Positions 25,545 through 34,780 of a DNA stretch of 56,273 nt are shown here, in pieces. The translations under genes were made by a program, and so were the position numbers. Each line of letters starts with the position of its first letter. Within the stretch, counting starts at the first letter, position 1. The notes beneath the pieces were generated by a model, which saw only the letters and a list, made by a program, of their open reading frames with translations, ran no database searches and was not told the origin of the DNA. Source of the stretch: Bacillota bacterium (lineage in GTDB: Bacteria; Bacillota; Clostridia; Christensenellales; Aristaeellaceae); assembly GCA_023425025.1 (NCBI GenBank), contig JAFADG010000034.1, forward strand, positions 1-56,273. The letters run 5' to 3'.

Positions 25545-27704
25545 TTACGGGCAGGCCAGCATCACATAGCCGTAGGGAGGAAGGGTAACCGTTTGAGCGG
25601 TGATCAACGCGCCGCCATACAGGACTTCCCCGGAAAACGCGGGCAAATCCGATAGCTGAAGGGTTTTTTCGTCGCCGCAAAGGTTCACCAGCACCAGCCG
25701 CCGGCCAATTGCGTTTGTCCTTGTGTACACTGCCACGCCGCTTTCGTTCAAATGATAGTCCGTTTGCATATCATCTGCCAAATAAGCCTTGCGCGCGGCA
25801 AACAGCTCCGTAAAGAAACCGGTCAGGTCGTATCCGCCTTTGAAGTGGTACAGGCTTGAGTCCTCATCGCCCTGATACAAAAAGGGAATGCCGTCGATGG
25901 TGCTCAAAAGCACCCACAGCGCCTTGGCCTTTTCCTCTCCGTAGATAAAGCTGGCCCGTGCTTTGTCCCACGTCCAGGATACGGTGTCATGGTTGCCAAG
26001 AAAGCGCAGCTTTTGCTGCCCCCGGACGGAAGCGAGGCTCTCCGAGCGCAGCCAGCGGGTGAGCTCCGTGGCAAACGTTACCTCATCCACACGCTTTTGC
26101 CGCATTTCAAACATCATGCGGTACAGGGGCATGTCGTAAAAGATGTCGGTGACGGAGGCGTAAAAGGGCAGCGGGTGAAAGTTTTCCGGCAGCAGCGTAG
26201 GGGTCACGCCGCTTTCCAAAAAGCCTTGGCGGATGGCTGAAACGATGCCCACGCCGCCTTTCAGGCCGGAGGAAGAAGGCCGGTTGCCTTCTTGCGGCTG
26301 CCAGTTGGAAAGGCCGCCCATGGCGCAGTCGATGCGGCCGCCGTCCACTTGAAACCTTTCCACATGGTCCATAATCAGCCGCTTTGTATACGCCTGATAA
26401 TCGGCATTGGCCATGTCAAAGCTGACACAGTCCCACTCAATTTGAAGCCCGCCCCGCCGGGCGACGGCGCACCATTCGGGGTGATCCTGCGCCAGCCGGT
26501 CCTGAGGCTCCGGCCCGTGGGGCACATAGTCGAACAGCACCTTCATGCCAAGATTGTGGGCCGTATCCACAAAATAGGCCACATCCGCGTCCGTGCCGTA
26601 ACGCCTGTCGATGACGGCCTGGTCAGTGGGGCTGTATACGCCGCGGCCCGTATGCTCAAAGATCGGAAGAACCCACAGGTTTTCAATCCCCATCCGGGCA
26701 AGGGCCGGCAGGCTTTGCGCGAACCTGCGCATGGTTTTTGTATCGCGGAAGCCGCTGTCCATGGTGCCTGCCGGATGGCAGCTGTACACGGGGCCGGCGG
26801 CGCTGCCGTCCTTGCGGGAGGCGGCGGTGTAGCCGTTTTCGGCGTACAGCGCCTGAACCGATGCGTATGGGTCCTCGCCGGTCAGCTGCAAATACAGCGT
26901 GCCCACCTGAAAGCTCTCCCCGGGCAGGAGCTTCAGCTCGGTCATGGAGAGGTTGGCAATGTACATGCCCCCCTCCTTGTCCCGGTAGACGGCGGTAGAC
27001 CATTTTTCCTCCTCATTCAAAAACAGGGCATTGAAGCCTTCCTGCCCCTGCCGCGTCAGCACAAGGGGGTTGCAGTAGGCCGTCTGCTTTGTGGCAAAGG
27101 CACGCAGGTCGTCAAGCCAGGTCACCTCATACGGAACGTTGCCGGGAAATTCAAAGGTCGTGCCTCCCGGAACCTGGATATTCCGCAGCAGGAAGTTCAC
27201 GCCCTGTATTTCGCACACCGCGCTCTTGTTGGAGGTGACGGTTACACTGCACGCGACGCTGCTGGGGGTTACGGTATACCGCTGGGCAAGCAGCATATCC
27301 TGTATCGCAAGGGTCACGGTCACGCTGTCGCCGTTTGCTTCCATACCCAAAAGCCGCGCTTGCTCCGGCGCCCTGTTCAGCGGGACGATTTTGGCCAGGT
27401 CCCAGGTAGCCATGTCCCAAAACCGCTGGTAACCGACGGTGGCATACAGGAACGCGCCGTCCACGCCCACATCGGTGTACAACCCCTCCAGGGCAAAGCC
27501 TTTTCCCTCCCGTACAATGCCGGTCAGCTGCCCGCCCTCTGAAAAGGACAGCGTTACGCCGCGTATATCAAAGCGCCGGCCGGATGCCGCTGCGGCCCCA
27601 CAAGGAATGGAAAGGACAACCGCCAGCAGCACAATGAACAGCGCGGCCGCGGGACCGATTTTCCCGGTTGCAAATGCTTTCAAAACGTGAATCTTCCCTT
27701 TCAT
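25545..27704 (-). CDS. Secreted GH13-like glycoside hydrolase
   Basis: The product is 719 residues. The N-terminus carries a long hydrophobic signal or anchor (residues about 18-40). A TTG at codon 8, with AAAGGGAAG at good spacing, may be the true start because the ATG at 27704 has no ribosome binding site. A beta-rich N-terminal half is followed by a GH13 barrel: FDYVPHGP, GGRIDCAMGG (nucleophile Asp), LPENFHP (acid Glu) and FLGNHDT. The protein is the extracellular counterpart of the intracellular homologue at 44963, with which it shares the whole architecture. It probably cuts an alpha-glucan or related polysaccharide outside the cell; the exact subfamily is unknown. Confidence 0.82.
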   Translation of the reverse strand: MKGKIHVLKAFATGKIGPAAALFIVLLAVVLSIPCGAAAASGRRFDIRGVTLSFSEGGQLTGIVREGKGFALEGLYTDVGVDGAFLYATVGYQRFWDMATWDLAKIVPLNRAPEQARLLGMEANGDSVTVTLAIQDMLLAQRYTVTPSSVACSVTVTSNKSAVCEIQGVNFLLRNIQVPGGTTFEFPGNVPYEVTWLDDLRAFATKQTAYCNPLVLTRQGQEGFNALFLNEEEKWSTAVYRDKEGGMYIANLSMTELKLLPGESFQVGTLYLQLTGEDPYASVQALYAENGYTAASRKDGSAAGPVYSCHPAGTMDSGFRDTKTMRRFAQSLPALARMGIENLWVLPIFEHTGRGVYSPTDQAVIDRRYGTDADVAYFVDTAHNLGMKVLFDYVPHGPEPQDRLAQDHPEWCAVARRGGLQIEWDCVSFDMANADYQAYTKRLIMDHVERFQVDGGRIDCAMGGLSNWQPQEGNRPSSSGLKGGVGIVSAIRQGFLESGVTPTLLPENFHPLPFYASVTDIFYDMPLYRMMFEMRQKRVDEVTFATELTRWLRSESLASVRGQQKLRFLGNHDTVSWTWDKARASFIYGEEKAKALWVLLSTIDGIPFLYQGDEDSSLYHFKGGYDLTGFFTELFAARKAYLADDMQTDYHLNESGVAVYTRTNAIGRRLVLVNLCGDEKTLQLSDLPAFSGEVLYGGALITAQTVTLPPYGYVMLACP

Positions 27705-27734
27705 TGCTGCGTTGCCGGCAAAACAGGCTCATCA

Positions 27735-27845
27735 GGATAAACGCTTAACCAATTCAGAAACAAAAACCCAGCCTTTTATACCGGTTTTTGATTGCCAAAC
27801 ATTCTTTCTGATGCAAAGTTTATCCCAAAACACCAGCTATGTCAA
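27735..27845 (-). promoter_or_regulatory. Promoter and imperfect operator for the secreted GH13-like gene
   Basis: On the minus strand TTGACA (27840-27845), 17 nt, TAAACT (27817-27822). The operator variant GGATAAACGCTTAACC (27735-27750) lies in the leader about 60 nt downstream of the expected start. Confidence 0.65.
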
Positions 27846-27899
27846 TAAGAAATTAGGCAATATTCAGATATCCGGAACGGAATATTTCGTTTTTGGTTA

Positions 27900-27953
27900 T
27901 TGACAAGGGGGATGACACTTTCTATACTGTGCATATAGAGAAATCGTTTATCC
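27900..27953 (+). promoter_or_regulatory. Promoter and half-conserved operator of the large importer operon
   Basis: TTGACA (27900-27905), 17 nt, TATACT (27923-27928). GAGAAATCGTTTATCC (27938-27953) keeps only the right half of the island operator, placed at about +3. Confidence 0.7.
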
Positions 27954-27974
27954 AAAGTATTGGAGCTGATAAGC

Positions 27975-30893
27975 ATGCGGTTGAACAGGCGTTTTATGCG
28001 CAGCCTGCCCTTGGTGACAGCCATCTTTTTGGTACTTTGGGGTACATGGGCCTGCGCGGAAGCATTGCCTGTTTCCGGTGCCGTCATCAGCTATGATGCA
28101 TACCTGCAAGCGGATAGCGGGGCGGAAGCTCCGCAGGGAGAGATCCTTTTATGCGGCGGCGCGTTTACCGATGCCCATGAAAGCGGGGCGTATGCGGAAC
28201 CCGGGGATACCCAAGGCGTAAAAAACGCTTTGATCCTGAGCCGCCCGTCCGGCTTTGTGGATTGGGCGTTTACGGTGGATGCGCCGGGGTGGTATCAGCT
28301 TGAAATCACCTATCTTGCGCTGCCGGCGCGGGAAAGTGATATCCAGATGCAATTGAAGCTGGATAACGCCTATCCGTTTGCGCAGTGCCGGAACCTCCTG
28401 CTGCGGCGCCTGTATGAAGCGGAGGGCCCCATTACACGGGACAGCCGGGATCACGACGTCCGCCCCAGGCTGAAAGAGGCTGCCCTTTGGCAGCGCGCGT
28501 TTTTTCAGGACCATAACAACCACTATGGCGAGCCCTACCGTTTTTACCTGTCGCCGGGGGAGCATACCTTAAGCCTTGGCTTGACGGCCGAGGCCCTGGC
28601 CATCGGCAGCCTCAGGTTTGTTAACATCCCTGCCGCACCAACACATGCGCAGGCCATAGCGGATATGCCAAACAATGCCCAAAGCGTGTCCGTGATCATT
28701 GAGGCCGAGGGGGCCGGGCTGCGCAACAGCCCGGTGCTGTATCCCCTCAGCGAACGGGCCGATGCCGCCGCCAGCCCCAGCGACCCCGTAAAGGTGCGCA
28801 TGAACACCATCGGCGGGGAGAACTGGAAGCGCCAGGGAGAATGGATGGAGTGGGACGTTACAGCGCCGGCGGATGGCCTGTACCACCTGAGCATGCGCGT
28901 CAATACGGATTTTCTTAGGGGTATGGGCAGCACCCGAAGGCTGTATATCGACGGCAGGATCCCCTTTGAGGAAGCAAGCCATGTGACGGTGCCCTACGCG
29001 CCGCAGTGGCAGATGCATACGCTCTGTGACAAGGAAGGAACCCTTTTGCCCCTGTATCTGACAAAAGGAGCGCATACCCTGCGGATGGAGGTAGCCAGCG
29101 GTCCCTACAGCGAACCGCTGCGCAGGCTGGAAGAGGTCATCGCGGAACTGGGGGACATCTACCGCAAAATCATCGTCATCACCGGGGACAACGCCGACGG
29201 GGACAGGATCACCGTCGATTTAAATCGTGACTTCCATCTGGACAAAAAAATCCCCGGCCTGATGGAGGATTTTGCGCGGATCGCCGGGCTGCTCAAAGCC
29301 CAGCAGCAGATCATTGAGCAGAACACATCGGGGGGCAGCGAGGCCTCCCTCTTGACCCAGGTGGCCGTGCAGCTGGAAAACTTTATCCAGTATCCGGAGG
29401 ACATTCCCCTGCGCCTGGAATCCTTCAAAAACAATATTTCCGGCCTTGCCTCGCAGGTGTTAAGGCTGCGGGAACAGCCGATGCAGCTGGACTATCTTGC
29501 CCTGACCTCTGTAGATATGCCTTTGCCCAAGGCGGGAGCAGGCTTTTTTGACCGGACAGCCTTCCGCCTGCAAGCTTTTTTCGGTTCCTTTTTTGAAGAT
29601 TACGCGGCGATGGGCAACGTGTATCAGGACAGCAAAACCGCGCCGACCATTTCCGTCTGGGTTTGCGCCAACGACCTTGGCGCCACAGGCATTGCCTCCG
29701 GCCGTGACCAGACCCAAATTCTCAAGGAGCTGATCGATCAGCGCTTTGTGCAGGATACGGGCATACAGGTCAACCTGAGCCTGATCGACGGCTCACAAAC
29801 GCTGATGCAGGCCATTCTGGGCGGCAAGGGTCCGGATGTGGCCATCACCGTGTACAAGGAGCTGCCGGTGAACCTGGCCATGCGGGGGGCCCTGGCGGAC
29901 CTGACGCAGTTTGAGGGCTTTGCCTCCGTCAAGGGCAGGTTCATGGCTTCGGCGCTTGTGCCCTATACCTATCAGGGCGGCGTGTATGCCCTGCCGGAAA
30001 CGCAGAACTTTGACATGATCTTTTACCGCAAGGATATCTTTTCGCAGCTTGGCTTGCCGGTGCCGGATACCTGGGAGGATTTTCGGGCGCTGGTGCCGGT
30101 AATCCAGAAGCAGGGCATGCAGGTTGGCATTCCTTCGCCTACGGTGACAAACAACAATACCTTGGGCTTCCAGGCCCAATTGTTCCAGCGGGGGCTGAAT
30201 TATTACACGGACGACCTGATGCACACGCAGTTTCAGGACCCGCTGGCGCTGGAAGCCTTCAAGGCCTGGACGGACCTGTACGCAAAATATGCGCTGCCGG
30301 TGAAGTACGACTTCTTCTCCAGGTTCCGCACAGGCACCATGCCCATTGCCATCGAAAGCTACACCACCGCCAATACCCTGGCGGCGGCAGCGCCCGAGCT
30401 GGACGGCCTGTGGGACATTGCCCCCATTCCCGGCACGAAAAAGCCGGACGGGACCATGGACAGAAGCGAAGGGGCCACGGGCACAGGCGCGGTCCTCATC
30501 GCGGCATCCAAGGAACAGGCGGCGGCCTTTGACTTCATTTCCTGGTGGACAAGCGATGATATCCAGGCGGAGTTCGGCCTTGCGCTGGAAAGCCTGATGG
30601 GCGCCTCGGCCCGCTGGCCCACCGCCAACACCGGCGCTTTTGAGCGGATGAAGTGGACCCTTCCCCAACAAAAAGCCTTGCTGGAGCAGTGGAACTACGT
30701 CAAGGACATCCCCCAGCTGCCGGGCAACTACATCACCAACAGAAACTTGTCCTTCGCCTTCCGGGCGGTGGTGTACAGCAAGCAGAACCAGCGGGAAGTG
30801 CTCAACAAGTACAACAAGGAAATCAACAAGGAAATCCTGCGCAAATGGGCGGAGTTCGGGTACGCCCCGGCGGAAGGGAGGCAGGCGCCATGA
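27975..30893 (+). CDS. ABC importer B: solute-binding protein fused to N-terminal carbohydrate-binding-like domains
   Basis: The product is 972 residues, about twice the usual SBP length. The start at 27975 follows GGAG at 9 nt. After a signal peptide (about residues 1-28) come two jelly-roll, galactose-binding-like domains (PGWYQLEITYLALPARESDI and, later, ADGLYHLSMRVNTDFLRG are the equivalent beta edges), then a helical linker around residues 385-500. From about residue 550 there is a complete family-1 SBP (TISVWVCANDL, ILGGKGPDVAIT, GVYALPETQNFDMIFYRKDI, FDFISWWTSDDIQAEF). It probably grips a polysaccharide chain and delivers oligosaccharide to the permeases, whose genes start at the overlapping ATGA. 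Confidence 0.87.
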   Translation: MRLNRRFMRSLPLVTAIFLVLWGTWACAEALPVSGAVISYDAYLQADSGAEAPQGEILLCGGAFTDAHESGAYAEPGDTQGVKNALILSRPSGFVDWAFTVDAPGWYQLEITYLALPARESDIQMQLKLDNAYPFAQCRNLLLRRLYEAEGPITRDSRDHDVRPRLKEAALWQRAFFQDHNNHYGEPYRFYLSPGEHTLSLGLTAEALAIGSLRFVNIPAAPTHAQAIADMPNNAQSVSVIIEAEGAGLRNSPVLYPLSERADAAASPSDPVKVRMNTIGGENWKRQGEWMEWDVTAPADGLYHLSMRVNTDFLRGMGSTRRLYIDGRIPFEEASHVTVPYAPQWQMHTLCDKEGTLLPLYLTKGAHTLRMEVASGPYSEPLRRLEEVIAELGDIYRKIIVITGDNADGDRITVDLNRDFHLDKKIPGLMEDFARIAGLLKAQQQIIEQNTSGGSEASLLTQVAVQLENFIQYPEDIPLRLESFKNNISGLASQVLRLREQPMQLDYLALTSVDMPLPKAGAGFFDRTAFRLQAFFGSFFEDYAAMGNVYQDSKTAPTISVWVCANDLGATGIASGRDQTQILKELIDQRFVQDTGIQVNLSLIDGSQTLMQAILGGKGPDVAITVYKELPVNLAMRGALADLTQFEGFASVKGRFMASALVPYTYQGGVYALPETQNFDMIFYRKDIFSQLGLPVPDTWEDFRALVPVIQKQGMQVGIPSPTVTNNNTLGFQAQLFQRGLNYYTDDLMHTQFQDPLALEAFKAWTDLYAKYALPVKYDFFSRFRTGTMPIAIESYTTANTLAAAAPELDGLWDIAPIPGTKKPDGTMDRSEGATGTGAVLIAASKEQAAAFDFISWWTSDDIQAEFGLALESLMGASARWPTANTGAFERMKWTLPQQKALLEQWNYVKDIPQLPGNYITNRNLSFAFRAVVYSKQNQREVLNKYNKEINKEILRKWAEFGYAPAEGRQAP

Positions 30894-31840
30894 TAACAGC
30901 CCAAAGGCAGGCCCAAAAGGCGCTGCGCCCAAAGCACCGGGAACACGTGCCCTACCGCCTGGCAACCATTTTGTTTACAGGTCCCTTTCTCATTTTGTTT
31001 TTTACGTTCACCATCCTGCCCATCCTCGCCTCGGTGGTATTGAGCTTTACAGACTTCAACATGCTGCAGACACCGTCCTTCGTGGGCATGGACAACTATG
31101 TGCGCCTTTTGCTGGAGGATGATATCTTCCTTACCGCGCTTCGCAATACCATGATATTCGCCCTGATTACGGGGCCGCTCAGCTATATGCTCAGCTTTGT
31201 GTTCGCCTGGTTCATATCCGATTTCAAACGCGGCTTGCGTACCTTTTTGACCTTTCTGTTTTACGCGCCTTCCCTGGCCGGCAACGTGTATTTCATCTGG
31301 ACGTACATCTTCAGCGACGACGCGGCCGGCTTTTTGAACGCCATGCTTCTGCGCGCGGGCGTGATTCGGGAAAGCATCTACTGGCTTTCCGATCCCGGCA
31401 AAAACATGACGGTGGTTATTGTGGTCATCCTGTGGCTGAGCATGAGCGTAGGCTTTCTGTCCTTTGTGGCCGGGCTGCAAAGCATGGACAAGTCGCTGTA
31501 CGAAGCCGGCGCGGTGGACGGGGTCAAAAACCGGTTTCAGGAGCTTTGGTACATCACCCTGCCCCAAATGGTGCCCCAGCTTCTGTTCGGCGCGGTCATG
31601 CAGATTTCCACCTCCTTTGCCGTGGGGTACGAAGCCATGTCGCTGACGGGCTTCCCGTCTACGGATTATTCCACTCATACCATCGTTTTGCACATCCTGG
31701 ACTTTGGGGCCATCCGCTTTGAAATGGGCTACGCCTCCGCCATCGCGGTGGTGCTGTTCCTTTTGATGCTTGTATTCTGGTCCCTGGTGAAAAAGGTGCT
31801 GCACACCTTTGGCGGCGGCGAAGGAGGCGAGGCGGCATGA
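30890..31840 (+). CDS. ABC importer B: permease, MalF/UgpA-like
   Basis: The product is 316 residues. Its ATG overlaps the SBP stop (ATGA), with GGGAGG upstream. There are six membrane segments, the N-terminal LFTGPFLILFFTFTILPI helix, and the EAA loop KSLYEAGAVDGVKNRFQ followed by ITLPQM. It pairs with the next gene to form the channel. The larger open frame starting further upstream lies over the SBP gene and is not used. Confidence 0.93.
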   Translation: MITAQRQAQKALRPKHREHVPYRLATILFTGPFLILFFTFTILPILASVVLSFTDFNMLQTPSFVGMDNYVRLLLEDDIFLTALRNTMIFALITGPLSYMLSFVFAWFISDFKRGLRTFLTFLFYAPSLAGNVYFIWTYIFSDDAAGFLNAMLLRAGVIRESIYWLSDPGKNMTVVIVVILWLSMSVGFLSFVAGLQSMDKSLYEAGAVDGVKNRFQELWYITLPQMVPQLLFGAVMQISTSFAVGYEAMSLTGFPSTDYSTHTIVLHILDFGAIRFEMGYASAIAVVLFLLMLVFWSLVKKVLHTFGGGEGGEAA

Positions 31841-32727
31841 CAAGGCCGATGGCTATGCCCGGCAAAAAAAGCCTCCGGGCCAGGCAAAAGCGGGTGACAC
31901 GTTCCCTCAGCGGCAACATGCTGGTGCTGTTTTTCCTGCTGCTGATGAGCGTATTTATGGTATTGCCGATTCTATACACGGTAGTTACGGCCTTCAAGCC
32001 CGTCAATGAGCTGTTTTTGTACCCGCCGAAGTTTTTTGTGCAAAACCCCACCCTGGAGAACTTTTCCGCCATGGTCCGCCTGGTCAATGAAATGTGGGTG
32101 CCCTTTGAGCGGTACCTGTTCAACAGCCTGCTGGTGGCCGCGGCCGGTACGATAGGCTATGTAACCATCGCCGGCATGGCGGCGTACGCCCTGGCAAAAT
32201 ACAGGCACAAGTGGCTGAAAGTCTTTTATGTGGTGGTGGTCTGGGCCATTCTCTTCCGCCCGGAGGTAACGGGCATCCCCCAATACATCATCATATCCCG
32301 GCTGGGCCTGATCAACACCTATTGGGCGATCCTGCTGCCGATGATGAGCGGCTCCTTCGGCGTGTTCCTGGTCCGGCAGTTCGTGGTAACGGCTGTGCCG
32401 GATTCGGTGATCGAAGCGGCGCACATCGACGGCGCCGGCGAATTCCGCCTGTTTGCCTCCATTGTGGTGCCCATGATCAAGCCGGCCCTGCTGACGCTGT
32501 CCATTTTCACATTTCAGGGCTTGTGGAACGCCTCGGGTGTTACGTACATCTACGACGAAAGCATGAAGGTACTCCCCGTCATGCTCCGGCAGATCGCCTC
32601 CGCGGGCATCGCCAGGGCGGGAGCCGGGGCTGCGGTGGCACTGGTACTGATGCTTCCGCCGGTGGTGTTTTTCCTTGCCAGCCAGTCCTCCGTGCTGGAG
32701 ACCATGTCCCATTCCGGAATGAAGTAA
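31837..32727 (+). CDS. ABC importer B: permease, MalG/UgpE-like
   Basis: The product is 296 residues with its start overlapping the previous stop (ATGA). It has six membrane segments, the EAA loop DSVIEAAHIDGAGEFRLF followed by IVVPMIKPA, and a NASG..TYIYDE segment near the end. Tight overlap with its partner indicates equal expression. No ATPase is encoded near it. Confidence 0.92.
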   Translation: MTRPMAMPGKKSLRARQKRVTRSLSGNMLVLFFLLLMSVFMVLPILYTVVTAFKPVNELFLYPPKFFVQNPTLENFSAMVRLVNEMWVPFERYLFNSLLVAAAGTIGYVTIAGMAAYALAKYRHKWLKVFYVVVVWAILFRPEVTGIPQYIIISRLGLINTYWAILLPMMSGSFGVFLVRQFVVTAVPDSVIEAAHIDGAGEFRLFASIVVPMIKPALLTLSIFTFQGLWNASGVTYIYDESMKVLPVMLRQIASAGIARAGAGAAVALVLMLPPVVFFLASQSSVLETMSHSGMK

Positions 32728-32741
32728 GGGAGGGAGTCAAA

Positions 32742-34763
32742 ATGGCCAAACGCCTCACCGCCTTTATCCTGTGCCTGATGCTCCTCCCCGCCGCGTTTTC
32801 CTCCGCCGGGGCGGAGGAAGCGCCCTACAGCAGCTATACATACAATCTTTACGGGCAGGCGGCGCCTTCCCCCATCGGGTACAGGGTAAAGGCGGTCTTA
32901 AGCGCCGCGGCCATGGGCGCTACGCCCTTGAGCCAGCCCCAGGACCTGATCTGGGACGCCAATCACAGCGAACTGTACATTGCCGATACGGGAAATGCCC
33001 GGGTGCTGGTGCTGGACGGCAGCTACCGCCTGCTTCGGGAATACAGCGCTTTTGAAAATACGGCGCTGATCCGCCCCAAAGGCGTTTTTGCCGGCCGGGA
33101 CGGCGACGTCTACATCGCGGACGACGAACTGGGCGCCGTGGTCCGCTTAAGCCGGGAGGGAAAGCTTCGCCGCCTGTACACCCGGCCCGACAGCGACCTG
33201 TACGAGGATACCACGCCCTACAAACCGCAAAAGGTGGTGGTGGACAGCGCGGGGCGTGTGTATGTGCTGTCCCAGGGGGTATACCAGGGACTGATCTGCT
33301 TTTATGAAGACGGCGCGTTTATGAATTTCTTCGGTTCCAGCCACGTGACGGTTACGGCCAAGGTGCTTTTGCAAAAGGTTTGGCGCATGTTTCTCACCAG
33401 GGCGCAGCGGCAGGGGCTGGAATCCTTTATCCCCATCGAATACGGCAATATCGCCATTGATGATGAGGATATGATCTACGCCGCGGTGGTAACAGGAGAA
33501 CAGGGAGACAGCAAGCCCTTTGCCAAGCTGAACCCCATGGGAATTGATATCCTCTCCTTCAGGGGATCCGCCTCCTTTGCGGATGTGCTGCCGGAACAAA
33601 ACGGCATCTATACCGCTTTGAACAAAACCTCCCGAGCCATCGGCCAGTTTACCGAAACCACCGGCACGCTTTTGACCTTTGGCGGATACGGCACGCAGGA
33701 TGGGTTGTTTCAAGATCCGGTGGCCATGGAGCGGGTGGGGGACGATATCCTGGTGCTGGATGCCCAGGCGGGCACCATCACCGTGTTTGAGCCTACCGCC
33801 TTTGGCCGGGCCATCCATGAGGCCAGCGCGCTGTATGATGACGGGCGGTATCAGGAGTCCATTCAGCCCTGGCTGGAGGTACTGAGGATGGACAACAATT
33901 ACAACATGGCCTACTTTGGCCTGGGCAAGGCCTACTTTCAGCTGGAAGATTACGCAAAGGCCATGCGTTACTTCCGCCAGGGCAATTTCAAGGCCGGATA
34001 CAGCGATGCCTTCAAAGAGTACTCCCTTCAGCTTGTCAGGCACAACATGGGCTGGATACTGGCCCTGAGCGTATCGTTTTTCGCGCTGGCAAAAGGCCGG
34101 GGCATTTACAAAAAGCGCCGCGGGATCAAAAAAGAAAAGCGGCGGGACGGATTTTTCCGGGCGCCCATGTACTGCATGGCGCATCCTTACCAGGGTTTTG
34201 AAAGCGTAAGGTATGCAGGCCTTGGCTCTGTGGCTTCCGGCGCCGCGGTATTGCTGGTCTTCTTTCTGGCGGTGGTGTTTGAGTACCTGCAAACGGGCTT
34301 TGCCTTCAACCCAAACCGCATCGACCGGCTGAACGTGCAGCTTTTGTTCCTGGGCTCGGTGGGCAGCTTCCTGCTGGTATATGTCAGCAACCTGGCGGTT
34401 TCCTCGCTGATGGGCGACTGCGAGGGCAAAAAGCACGAACTGTTCATTGCCTTTTCCTACGCGCTTTTGCCGGCCATCCTTGGCATGATCGCGCGGACGG
34501 TGATCAGCAACTTTGTCACGCTGGACATGAGGGTTTTTCTGGATTTTTTGAGCGCTGCCGCGATCTTTTGGTCGGCCATCCTGCTGGTGATGGGCGTGTA
34601 CCATGTGAACCAGCTGACGCTGAAAAAGACGCTTTTGAACCTTGGGCTCACCGCCCTTGCCGTGGTCATCGTACTGGTGCTGATGGTGCTGGCCTACAGC
34701 CTGTTCCAGCAAATGTGGGTGTTTTTCACCACCATCTATCATGAGATCATGTTCCGGCTGTAG
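32742..34763 (+). CDS. NHL-propeller, TPR and Yip1-domain membrane protein
   Basis: The product is 673 residues; GGGAGGGAG precedes the ATG. After a signal peptide there is an NHL-type beta-propeller (LIWDANHSELYIADTGNARV, GVFAGRDGDVYIADDELGAV, VVDSAGRVYVL), then TPR helices (EASALYDDGRYQESIQPWLE and YFGLGKAYFQLEDYAKAMRY), a membrane helix, a basic cytoplasmic stretch and a C-terminal multi-helix Yip1 domain. This gene type is often found with oligosaccharide ABC importers and DUF5696 genes in Firmicutes, as here. It may scaffold or regulate the uptake machinery at the membrane; its function is not established. Confidence 0.85.
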   Translation: MAKRLTAFILCLMLLPAAFSSAGAEEAPYSSYTYNLYGQAAPSPIGYRVKAVLSAAAMGATPLSQPQDLIWDANHSELYIADTGNARVLVLDGSYRLLREYSAFENTALIRPKGVFAGRDGDVYIADDELGAVVRLSREGKLRRLYTRPDSDLYEDTTPYKPQKVVVDSAGRVYVLSQGVYQGLICFYEDGAFMNFFGSSHVTVTAKVLLQKVWRMFLTRAQRQGLESFIPIEYGNIAIDDEDMIYAAVVTGEQGDSKPFAKLNPMGIDILSFRGSASFADVLPEQNGIYTALNKTSRAIGQFTETTGTLLTFGGYGTQDGLFQDPVAMERVGDDILVLDAQAGTITVFEPTAFGRAIHEASALYDDGRYQESIQPWLEVLRMDNNYNMAYFGLGKAYFQLEDYAKAMRYFRQGNFKAGYSDAFKEYSLQLVRHNMGWILALSVSFFALAKGRGIYKKRRGIKKEKRRDGFFRAPMYCMAHPYQGFESVRYAGLGSVASGAAVLLVFFLAVVFEYLQTGFAFNPNRIDRLNVQLLFLGSVGSFLLVYVSNLAVSSLMGDCEGKKHELFIAFSYALLPAILGMIARTVISNFVTLDMRVFLDFLSAAAIFWSAILLVMGVYHVNQLTLKKTLLNLGLTALAVVIVLVLMVLAYSLFQQMWVFFTTIYHEIMFRL

Positions 34764-34780
34764 AAAGGAGAGGGGTATCC

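Noticed and set aside
32211..32741. Upstream extension of the NHL-TPR-Yip1 gene
   Set aside because: It overlaps the permease in another frame; a clear signal peptide and ribosome binding site mark the start at 32742.
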